This document shows, piece after piece, positions 48,519 through 59,283 of a stretch of DNA of 64,000 nucleotides (position 1 is the first letter of the stretch; every line of letters starts with the position of its first letter). A program made the position numbers and the translations under genes. Source of the DNA: Phallus indusiatus. Taxonomy: Eukaryota > Basidiomycota > Agaricomycetes > Phallales > Phallaceae. The DNA is taken from NCBI GenBank assembly GCA_027605045.1, contig JAQFWX010000129.1:1-64000 (forward strand). Reading direction: 5' to 3'. Below the pieces are notes generated by a model. It worked only from the letters and a program-made list of their open reading frames with translations, searched no databases and was not told the origin of the DNA.

Positions 48519-50165
48519 TCAGCCTGATCCAGCGCTGTAGGCGTGACCCCAAGCCAGTTCCTGGAATCTATTTGTAATGAGAAAACTGTTTATAGCTGGG
48601 AGGTTGAGAGAAACGTACTTATCATATAAGGCAAGAGTACCAGCTGCCGCGACACCACTGTGAAACTAATCAGTAAATCTTTCCTTCAGAGAACGGAATT
48701 CAACGTGCCGAAGTATATTGGCCATAGCACCACCTAGGTTGTATCGTCAGAATGAACTGTTCAAGAAAGATATTCGTAAAAGTAACACTTGCCGAAGAGA
48801 GACTTGACGCCTTCTTTGGCAACTATTTCACGAGTTGCATGCAAGAATGATTTATACTTGATCTGTAAAACAAATTGTGATAAACTATTCAGAATTGGAA
48901 CAAGATGTGACTAGGAACTGACAGCTTCTCCGGAGGTCATCATCATTCTCCTTCTTATAGTATCAAGGGGATAAGAGGCCAAGGCTGCGCCCTATACGTA
49001 AGAATCGGTATTATTCTGACATTAGATATAAATGTATTGATTATTTGTGACTTACAGTCGTGCAGGCATAACCAACAGCAAATGAGGCGAGGAAACTTCC
49101 TTTAAGCTTTCCTTGAAGAACAATATCCCTGAAAAAGTAGCATCTCAGTACAATCGCTTTAATAGAATCAAAAGGGAACTTCTACTTCAGAGTATCATAT
49201 CCACCAAAACTGTAATAATTTTTCATTTATCAGTTCAATTCAGCAATCCTAATTTTGATCTGACTTACTAGAGACCGCGATAAACGACAATTCCGAGTAG
49301 ATTGGGCACGAAACCACGATATAACCCAGCAACACCATCGCTTTTCAGGGTCTGCTTGTAGACATCAATTAATCCTGCATATTGGCGTTGTCCACCTTTC
49401 TTTCCATCGGCTGCCAATCGCGTTCTTGCGCTAATAATATGTCGGTGCCATCGGTTCAGGAAGAATTAACCAGATTAGAAAAAAACGAGAACTCACAAAT
49501 CGAGAGAGTAGACGAATATAGAAGATGTTGCTCCTGCAGCAGCACCACTGGCGACATTGCCTAAACGTTGGGGTGAATAAAAACATGCGCATATAAGTTA
49601 TAAGGAGAGAGTACGTACCGGCGACCCAAAGACCAAAACCTTCAGATTTTTTGAATCCGAACATTCGTTTGTAAGTATCCTTGGCCGAAAAGTTTATAGC
49701 TTGCGTAGGAAAATATCTAATGATATTAGTGCCATTTCCACGCCAGACTGTAGATGGTTTAGAGCGTGAGGAGTGTGAAGATGGGAGGAGGGGGAAAGTA
49801 TTTTATGTACAGCTTAGCATTCCTTCGCTTTGGTATGTACGGACGAATGCGTCCGTTATGCCGCGATATGGGGTGGGCAAACGGCCGGAAGCTAACATAG
49901 CTCCTTGGTTCTGAATGAGGAGTTTTACTCTCTCAATTGGGGCAGCACCAGTCTTGGAGATTGCTCTAAAAGGTAGTTTGGAAATGAAATTCTTTGAAAG
50001 ACATTGATTTTACATACGCGGCAACACCGCCGGCAAGAAAGTCCACTGTACCAAAAGGAGAAGTGTTATTATTTAATTAAGAAGAACATGTAGATAGAGA
50101 TATAGACTCGTACCAGCGAAGTTGGACTGTTGAGCAGATGTCGTAACAACCTGTTTGTCCGACAT
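48519..50165 (-). CDS. AAC: Mitochondrial ADP/ATP carrier
   Basis: Exchanges cytosolic ADP for matrix ATP across the inner membrane. The diagnostic RRRMMM motif is present in [20 protein letters not shown]. The three mitochondrial-carrier repeats are seen: [36 protein letters not shown] and the RRRMMM repeat, each with PX[DE]XX[KR]-type or related text. Also typical are [37 protein letters not shown] and [20 protein letters not shown]. The start [16 protein letters not shown] at 50165 and the end [11 protein letters not shown] are clear. Roughly eleven small exons, spliced in frame where checked. No cleavable presequence, as usual for this family. Confidence 0.95.
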
Positions 50166-50900
50166 TGTTCAAAAATATAGAAAAAGAAGAAAGAAAAAAA
50201 TTGAGTGGGGGTTGAGAGAAATTCTACGTTAAAGTTTTCGCTTTGGCGAGTTGAGGAGCGCGAAAATCGTGCTGCATAAATGCATTCCAACTTTCCGGAG
50301 ATACTCGGACATAAACCGTCCGAAGCGTTCCGGAAGCATATCTCAATTGGACGAGCAGTGGTCCGGCACATAAAAGCACAACGAAAATGCCCAATATCGA
50401 ATCATTCCGAGATGTATGATGTCAAAATCAGCGAAAACTGATCTCGGTGAAACCGGGTGAGTCAGTATTTGGATGATTGCGGGAATTTTTGAACTCATGA
50501 CCCATGACAGCATGCGCTGCAAGAGATCTGTACATTTATATCATTAGGAGCAGACCGACAGAGCATAGCTTTTACGATGTTCACTCTTTTGAATGAACTC
50601 TATTCCTTTAAGAGTATTGAAGCATATGGTATACACGTCGGATCTGGGCAATCACAAAGTGGAACCTTTTTAGACTCAGATGATGTTTTGCTGGAAAACC
50701 GTAGAAACATACCACCTTATACCATTTATATTTTGCGAAAATGCACATAATGCAGTCAAGAAAGCAAATGGTTCAACTTATAATCGGGTTGAAGTTTCCA
50801 TTGCGTGTCGTTCAATGAACTTCAAAAGTTAGTGTGACATGTGAACATGTGACGATATGTGACCGACAGTAAAAAAAAATCATTCCCTCAGTCCTCAATT
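50166..50900. promoter_or_regulatory. Divergent intergenic region AAC / NIFK
   Basis: About 735 bp between two divergent start codons, presumably holding both promoters. No coding frame or named element recognised; an ATG at 50859, in frame with the NIFK gene, could extend it by 14 codons. Confidence 0.45.
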
Positions 50901-52183
50901 ATGCCAACGGCAAAGCCCTCTCAAAAAGGCTCAACAGAAGTCAAGTTCAAGCAAAAAAGAAAGGATGCCGAAGACGTTGCAGAAAAAGAAGCAGCCTCGC
51001 CAAAACCTAATAAAAGGGCTCGGAAAGACAACTCTCAGCCAGAAACTCAATCGAATACCAAGCCTCCCTTGAAATCCGCTATGAAACCTCCCAAAAAGTC
51101 TTCTCAAGCCGACAAGTCGCATGAGAAAGAGGACGCCAAGGCATTAACAAAACCATCAAAACAGGCTGAGAAGACGTCAAAAGCCGCTGCTAAACCCAAG
51201 AAGAAGGCCGAGAAACAAGAGGAATCTGCTTCGTCAGACGAAGAGTCAGCGGTGTCAATAGTGGAAGACGATGAAAACGACGAAGATGAGAGTGGAGAGG
51301 ACGAAGAGAATTACCATCTGACTGGATTCTCGTCAGAAGAAGATTCTTCCGACGAGGAGGTCGATCAAAATGAGGAGGCTCTTGATGTGTCAAAGCTACC
51401 GTCACTTGCCAAGGATGATGTCGCTCTTAAAAAAAGATTAGACGAGGCGAAGAGCAGAAAGAATCAGGTTAACTCATTCAACATCTTAGATTACCTTCAG
51501 TAAGGCTCACTACCTTTTGTAGTCAGAAGAGCGAGGTGTTATTTACTTGGGCCGTATTCCGCATGGTTTTTACGAAGATGAAATGCGCTCATACTTTTCA
51601 CAATTCGGAGACGTAACGCGGTTAAGATTGTCCCGTAATAAAAAGGTTGGACAGATGTCTTTTTAAGCCTCATTCTTCCCGAAGCTGACCTGATCGGGAA
51701 ACACCAGACGGGCCATTCGAAACACTACGCCTTCATCGAATTCAGTTTGGCAGAAGTTGCTCAGATTGTCAGTGAAACGATGCACAACTACCTTCTTATG
51801 GGTCATATTCTCCAATGTCGAGTTATCCCAAAAGACCAAATACATCCCGAGCTATGGGTTGGTGCCAATCGCAAATGGCGATTAATTCCCCGGAATAAAC
51901 TAGTTCGTGAGAAGCACAATAAGGTGATACCACTTCCTCGTCCGCCACTTTGACAAAAACTCAGTTACATGATTCTCTTTAGCTTCGGACACCGGAGGAG
52001 CAGGCACAGTCGGAGAAAGCCCTCCTAGCTCGTCAGCGTAAAAAACAAAAGGCAATCAAAGAAAAGGGGATAGATTATGACATGGAACCCGTGGCATATG
52101 TAAGCTCGGAGACTTTGTGTTTTTCTCGTTGTTCATCATTTTTTGTGCCTGTATAGAAACGGCCTATAGAAGCCTCGAGCTAG
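50901..52183 (+). CDS. NOP15: RRM protein of the NIFK/Nop15 type (ribosome biogenesis)
   Basis: Five exons, 50901-51467, 51523-51645, 51708-51923, 51983-52099 and 52157-52183, join in frame. Nop15/NIFK is a nucleolar protein needed for processing of the 27S pre-rRNA and ITS2 during 60S assembly. The first 190 residues are a Lys/Ser/Glu-rich disordered arm with an acidic end. The single RRM follows: [40 protein letters not shown] (RNP2 IYLGRI; RNP1-like KHYAFIEF) and [20 protein letters not shown]. After it come [20 protein letters not shown] and a basic tail ending PIEASS. This RRM plus the downstream W..ANRKWR segment is characteristic of the family. The last exon encodes only nine codons including the stop. 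Confidence 0.9.
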
Positions 52184-52374
52184 AACGTTTGTATTCAACC
52201 TTATTGTTTCGGTACGCGGCCCAGTTTCCATATCGACCATATAACGCATACTCATATTCTCCTAATGAAGCATAGCCATTTACAAATACCAAGTGACTAG
52301 TACATACAGTATGTGCAATTCTATTTCGTATGATATTGTTATATGAAATGAAAGACTGTCTTAGATAAATAATA

Positions 52375-53115
52375 TTATGCCCTGGCTGCTACGACCTTTG
52401 CATAAGAGCGCCGGGACGGCTTAGCCTGGTTCGGAAGCGGAATGTGTTCCCAGTCGTCCAAGTCATACCTGTCTGAATCAATTTCGGTAAAATCATCCAG
52501 AGCTAGAACTTGACGTGGACGACTAATCAACTCGAATCTCTTCTCTGGAGGAGAATTGGTAAATAAAGGGCTACACTGACAGTTCTTATCAACGAACTAC
52601 AGACCTGCCGAGCGTGACGGAGGTTTCATCAGATCCATCAGCGATACGGTATCGGATTTCCTTGTTGGAATACCGGCGAGACTACGGGGTGTTTCCACGA
52701 ACTCCCGGTTTCCTTCCGAGGTCAACTTCGCATCGACTTTGGCCTCGGTGACGTCCCAACGCAGAGTCCAGCTGGCTTCCGAAGATCGCAAGTTTGACTT
52801 GGCTACCTTATACGGACGGCAACAGGTGCATGATGAAACGGGATGTCGCTTGGACTTGGCGACGTCCATGGGTTTCTTGAGACGTTGTCGGGCACATTCT
52901 GAGGACCGTTTGGCCTTCATTGTTAGAGGATCTAGCATGTCCACGGAAGAAGGAGAGATAAGAGGCTCGGACGGTACATCGGGTAATTGTGGTGAAGGAT
53001 ATGTCTTCACGTCTACTACGGGGTCTATGAAAGAGTGATAGATAGATTCAGAGCAGCTGCAGAAGTCATCAACATCATCGACTACGGCGGGGACTGCATT
53101 GACGGGCTTGGTCAT
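52375..53115 (-). CDS. Hypothetical protein, 226 residues
   Basis: Two exons, 53115-52605 and 52544-52375, splice in frame (GCAG|GTCTGT...CTCCAG|AGAAG). The protein is hydrophilic. It has an acidic, Cys-containing start (VDDVDDFCSCSESIYHSFID), a Pro-rich segment, basic stretches (MKAKRSSECARQRLKKPMDV) with a Cys cluster HPVSSCTCCRPYKVAKSNL, and a C-terminal acidic-to-basic end (DRYDLDDWEHIPLPNQAKPS, then RRSYAKVVAARA). No family recognised. Phase agreement and sensible composition on both sides of the intron support a real gene. Convergent with the NOP15 gene, about 190 bp between stops. Confidence 0.65.
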
Positions 53116-53462
53116 GAGTGATCAAGGAGAAAAGAAAAGCAATTAATGGTGGTGACTGTTCGGGGAGAGATTGAGCAGTGCTGACGTGATTGAAACAACG
53201 GGGTTTTATATTCTACGAACATCCCCAGATAGCCTAGGATATAACCTCTGACGCTCAGCTAGTTGCCAGTCGTCACCCCTGTTATGGATAGGGCTGATTA
53301 GGGGAGAAGGGCACAGCCGTGACCAAATCCGGTACCGCATAGATAACACGTGATTCAGAGAACGCAGCCGAGCAAGGTCTGACTGTCCTTATCTCAGGCT
53401 GAATCACATTGACTGTACAGCCCTGGGAGATTGGCATATTTACACACCCTCACATTGTATTA
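53116..53462. other. Intergenic, upstream of the 226-residue gene and downstream of the GH35 gene
   Basis: No coding frame. It should hold the promoter of the gene at 52375-53115 and the 3' UTR of the beta-galactosidase gene. Confidence 0.4.
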
Positions 53463-56400
53463 TTATTCATCGCCTGATATGGGCTCATAATATACAGGCA
53501 TAGGTCTCAACTGCTTCTGTGCGAGATAATCAGGCGCATCCGTGTAGTCTTCGAATTCCAGGGCTGAATGGAACGTTCCATCCGATATCAGCTCCAATCC
53601 TGCTACAGATGCACCTTGCTCGTCCAGTGACCACAGCGATATCGCTAGTGTGTTTTCCGAGTGACGCCTCAAAATTCTAAACAGAATGAACTAGGTGAGT
53701 CATAGGTGCGAACACGGGTAGGAAACCAACCAACCCCGAAGGTAGGACAAAAATAGTCTGCGGTCTTTCAATAGGGTGAATTGAAACGTGCGAAGTGATG
53801 TCATTAGTTTTGTATATAACACGAAACACCGTTGACTTCTCTCACCCGATATTATTGATGTATTTGCCTAACTAGAATTCCTGTCATATGGAACACAAGC
53901 AAATACTTCGAAGAAACACAAACCTGCCATCCGTTTAAGTAGATTTGAACCCGGAAATTGGAAGTTATATTGCTAGGCGTGATAGACAGCCGTATGGGTG
54001 TGTCAATGTAATCATGGTTAATATCCTAATTATCGTTACGGCTGTAAAAGGAATTGCTGAAATTCTAAGAGAACCATTATGACTTGCCAGAGAGAAGGTG
54101 GTTCGGTAAAAGTTTACGCCCGCGCCATGGACACCATCCAAAGGACTGCTATCTTCCCAGTGAGAATCATCAAAACCTGGCAAATGTGCTCCAATTCTTT
54201 CAGCGTAAAGGCCGCCTTCATTTAAATATCCCCGGAATTTGTCAGGATTGGCAATACTTCCACCCTTTGAACACGAGCTTAGGAGTTAGGGCATTCATCT
54301 ACTGATGCAGATACGACACGGAGCACTAACGAAATTTCCTTGAATCTTCCATTCCGTAAAATTAGACTTCCCGTTTATCAATTCATATCCTCGAACTCCA
54401 CGAGGCTGCGGAGAAAGGTGAAAATATAATCAGCTCAGATTCGAGGTTTTGCCGCAAAAAACTTCCAACATACCTCTTTTCCCCCATTGGCTACAAACTA
54501 AATTTCAGTTAAAAAAAACAATACACCACTCCATCATGCTCACTGCTAGTTTCAACGATACTACAGCAAAAGGATAAGATGCATACAGAATACAACAGAC
54601 TCAGAGCAATGCACGCACCCCATGTGGTCTCCATAAGGCAAATTGCATTAAAACACAGGCCCATCCAGCGTGCTCTTTGAAAGCTCACCTTGAAGGACAG
54701 TCAATACATTGTCTTCTCCAATTAGTAAAGACTCCTTCGATATATTCCAAGTGTTGGTAACAACGCTGGTGCTTGGGTCTCCTGCGTATGAGCCCAAAAA
54801 CACTCCATTCAAAAACGCACTATAGCCGAACGCCACACCACCTTGTACCGTCAAAGTGACTGCGGTTGGTTCATCAGAAGCCACAAAGTGACCGCGGAAG
54901 ATCAAATTTCCTCCAAAGAATCTATCACATGGATTAAAAGCTAAAATCTGACAGCAGCATCTGATTACCCATATTGTTGGGAATATAAAACCACGTTTCC
55001 CGCTAACGGTGGCAAATTTGTATACTGCAGGAGCACCGCATGTCAAAAGAGCAAATCAGAGTGTGCTGAATTGTCTTACATTGGTTTGTGTCAAGTTTGC
55101 AACGGTGAATAGATTATCATCAAAATCTCGGTTCATTTCAGGGAGACTGCGTGGTGTAAATAAGTATACAAATACCCTCTCCATACAAATAACACACCTG
55201 TTCATTGCTTTCCAGTTTTGAAGGACTGGAAGCTTAAGCGAGGGTGGCCCAGAAACATCGAATATCAAAGTTCCATGACTCGACCGACGTACAGCCTGCC
55301 GTTCTCCGTTCCAATCGATCTGAGCGATTGATGAACGTGCAACGACTTCAACTTGGGTCGTCATATTCACATCTCCGTCCTGGTTTATCAAGCTAGGTTA
55401 AACTATGCTCGCAGTATATCCAGTAAGAATTCATACCAGGAAAAGAGTAGTTGATGATAGAGATGCCCCTCTCACTAAATAGGGGCCACTCACGAGGACA
55501 CTAGCGAAAAACTACTTGAGAAGAAGTGCCTTGGAGAATAGGGTCACACAACTCTCACGTTTCGTTTGACCCGATAGAAAAGTAGTTAGAGAAGTCTCCT
55601 CCGTTTCCAATGACCGGAGCATGCCAAGTGCCAGCAGTTTGTTTATCCAGAATCAAGATGCGCAAAGATACTAGTTGGAATTTAATGTCAACAAAGTTAG
55701 TGCCGTTTAACAGGTAGTTTAATCTTAGTAGCCCATTGGACCAATCATAAGATATGTTGGTTGCTTCGTTTAGAGAGACTTGAGGCTGGGTTGGTAAAAT
55801 GAATGTCGTCTCTCCGGTTTGACCAAGAGGGGCATATAAGATGATATAGTCTGCCTCATCAATTCTACAGGGAGATAAATGTGTTGTCATATTCAAACCG
55901 TAATTGCAGCTCACGTAGTCCACGTCATTATTCTACATCTTGATCAGCAAACTTCCGGATAGGCTAAACATTCATCGACTTACTCCGAGGTAGAATACAG
56001 GATTGATGTATTCGACTTGCCGAAGGTGTAATCTGTGACAATAATCTTGCTTTCTCTTCCATCTATTGTGATTTCTCCGTTCTCAGGAATGAGTAAAGTA
56101 CCCATTGATGTGGTAACGTTAAGTTTGGTGGTGTCCAAGTTCGTCGATCTACCTCAGTTATGTGCGATATATGTCAAGCGACCAGTTGATACCACTTACG
56201 GTGAATCTTGATGACGGAGAACGTAAAATCCGGCATTCGAAGCTAAATTCCGGAGTTCAGCTGTGTGAATAGCTGTAGATGTTGTATAATTTGTCCCATT
56301 GGCGATCAAAGTAGCCGCTAATAAATCTCTTGAAACACGTAGAAATAGTCCTTGTAGTCTCATTTCTGGCATTTTGGGCGTCAGAACACGATTTTCGTTA

Positions 56401-58155
56401 ATTCCTATCACGATCTCAGTACATCATTAGATCAAATGAATCAATTATACCTCCTCCGTAGTCATAGGAAGTGTAAACGGTTGGCTCCAATGTTTGTCCC
56501 CAGTTGGTTCCTCCATAAAGCACTATGACAAATTGATGAATCTCGGGCTATTGATGTGAACCATCGAGACGAACTATATATGTCTGACATATCATATATA
56601 AACTCAATAATTATATGCAAGGTTATTCGGTTGAGAACATACTTAAGATGGTAGCAGTTTGCGCGCTGTCCTTTGTATTAGCTGCTGTATTCTGCAAACT
56701 GACCATGGACTACTTACTAATTCTCCTTGTAGAAGACGTCCTCATATTGCGCATTTGTCAGATTTACCGCTGTCACCCAAAATCAGCTCCCAGTCTGTCG
56801 TTTTGGCAGCATATACTGACTATACTTTTCATATCCTGTGCCGCCCATAGAAACCTCGCCCCAGCTTAGCAAAAAACCTCCGCCGAACTGGAAATGTGAT
56901 CAACTGATGATTGATTTTTGACATCGAGAAGTGTCCTCACTTCAGCGAGACACAGCGGATTGGAAAAAGCAACGGCTTCATGGTCGGAGTAATATACCGA
57001 TTGAACTTGTGCCCAACTATTTGTGCCTTGAGGGTAACTGTCTCCACTGTTTTGTTCGTTGAGACCAATTTTCATAACGAAATCTTTGAATCAACAAACC
57101 AGTAAATATTTACAGCACCCTCCCCACCTAAGTCAGGACTGAAGTTTCCAGCTTCACCACCATGTTGATCGTTGAACGTAATAGCTACCATAGCCATTCA
57201 AAACAGAAGAAAACTAGCGAGAAGAGCGAAAGCTTGCGTACGGACAACGATACCATTTTCTCGGTAGGTATTGATAATTGCTTGCATGTAAGGCGAATGA
57301 TCTCCTCCAGCACTAAATTCATTTTCGGCCTGTACCAAAATTACTTGATTCGAATGTCGGTTTCACAGCTCCTTCAATTTAAGCGTATACCAACCTGGAC
57401 CACCGTTAATAATCTGATTTCTTGCGAGCAATTGGCTAATTGAGATCATATATGGCTGCCAAGCTAAAGTAGGATCTGAAATGAAGTACGGAAAACAGGA
57501 GGAGATTGAAAAACCTTGAGTGTAGTTGACATTGTCCGTTCGTAGCGAACCTGCGATATTCCCTACCCATCCGGGAAACCCTCCCCAGTAGTTTCTGAAA
57601 CTCATAAATAAAGGTTTTCCTGGTATTAATTAATGAACACTACCGCCGTCTAAATCGGAAATCAGAAAAATACGTGATCAGTATAGCCTAGTAGTACTCA
57701 CTAATGTATGGACCAGGTCTGATAAGGGATGATATTTGTGTTCACTAGAACTAAAGTCCATCTTACCTTGCAATTAACCATAAGCCCACTTGTTTGGCTT
57801 CATCAATGAACATTTGGAGATCACGATATGTCCCGGATTGAAAATCAGGTTCGCTTGTGCTGGCCCAGGGATAATGCAAAGCCCAGTTGATATAAAAAGA
57901 AACGGTATTGAATCCATTATATTTGACTTTTTGAAAGATATCCTTCCACAAATAAGGGTTTGGTTGCCTCCAAGGATGAAATTCAGCGGACAAGATGAAG
58001 GTACGCTGCCCAAAAATAAACAAAGAGTTGGAATCCCATGTGACTGCATTTGTTAGTCCAGTGGAATTTCGCTTATGCAAAGTTGAAGTGCAACAGTCTG
58101 TAAAGAATATAGAAAAGTAAATGAATAGGCAAAAGACAAGCCTGAGGTTAGGCAT
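53463..58155 (-). CDS. lacA: Secreted beta-galactosidase, glycoside hydrolase family 35
   Basis: Hydrolyses terminal beta-D-galactosides of plant wall polymers outside the cell. A signal peptide is visible ([18 protein letters not shown]). Catalytic-domain motifs include [48 protein letters not shown] (acid/base Glu), [13 protein letters not shown] (nucleophile region) and [12 protein letters not shown]. Jelly-roll and beta domains follow, to [20 protein letters not shown] and the end [11 protein letters not shown]. More than 15 exons, roughly 1,000 residues. Oddities: a one-base gap is needed in the C4 run at 57583-57586 to restore GETTGGGFPGW; one intron (54026-54087) is GC-AG; one intron is only 29 or 32 nt (54498 on); and the junction at 56770-56826 (GYEK to [10 protein letters not shown]) did not splice in frame. 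Enzyme identity is certain, integrity uncertain. Confidence 0.9.
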
Positions 58156-59283
58156 GATGAATCGTGTCCTGGGGACGGCTTTACCTACGGTTTAGTGTGG
58201 ATGAAGGGATTAAATAACGAGGGCTAAATCCCAATTAATATTATTTACAATGGCACATGTGATGCTCTCGACGGACACCACTGTTGGTTCGGGAAGATCG
58301 ATTATCGCGCCACGTAGTTTATGTCTCTAAGGTCTTTTCCGGACTCTTACGGGCCGCAGAGACCAGGTGATAGTTTCTCTTAATTTCTGGCATACACTGA
58401 TGAAACACAACATTTTTCTAGACAGTGAAATTGAGAGAAGTAAAGTTAGGCTACGTAATCGCTGGTTATTGTATGACATACATATTTTATGACATTCTGA
58501 CCCCTCAGGTTTTCATCCATGAGAGAAATAAAAGCACACTCTTGATATAACTCATCTTATGTATCTTTAAAGGGGAAATCGAATGATTTTGACCTCGAAA
58601 ATAAACGTAGAATCAGATATTCTTTGAGGATTTCGCATCGTTACTCAGCACGTTGAAACTTGATGCCAGGAATATAAACCGTAATCGCATGAACTAAAAT
58701 CAATAGCCGCGCCACTCAATTAGTTTTTACAAAATAACACGATGTTATCAGTGGGAGATTGGTTCAACTCTTTAAAGGCTAGTTAATTATAACATGGCGA
58801 TATTCGAAGGACTAACTTGCTCACGAAACGTCAGGTCTCATCTCCAATCTGAGACACACCGTGTATCGGAAGAGCATTGACTTCAAACAGATTACTTGTA
58901 TGGATCACTGATGCACCCATTGAGACGCGTTGAATCCAAAGTCTTCGCTGTGTATTGACCATGAACTTCGGTCATCTTGTGAGATTTGGGGAACAGTGTA
59001 GAGGAAAAAGGTTAGGGCTTGTGTGCTCTTTCCGTGTTTCTACCATTTAATCTTTAACTGAAAAAAAGACTTTAGGAGTTGCTTCAGCAAGTAGGTTTGG
59101 AATCAAAACTACGACTCTCGACATAATTTGTGTCCAACGTCAATGCGTCAGATTGCCACAGGCGCTTTTGATCGGACGTCGCCGAGTGTTCGGTCGTTAG
59201 TCAACGATACGCCACTGTATATTTCTGTACTGTTACCATCGACAACCTTCCCTAGCTCTTCTCGTCTTAAAACATTGTCCAAT
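58156..59283. promoter_or_regulatory. Divergent intergenic region GH35 / PRP6
   Basis: About 1.1 kb between two divergent starts, with no convincing coding frame. An ATG at 59128 is in frame with PRP6 but would add about 50 residues before the conserved start. Presumably holds the promoter of the beta-galactosidase gene, which in fungi is usually carbon-regulated. Confidence 0.4.
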
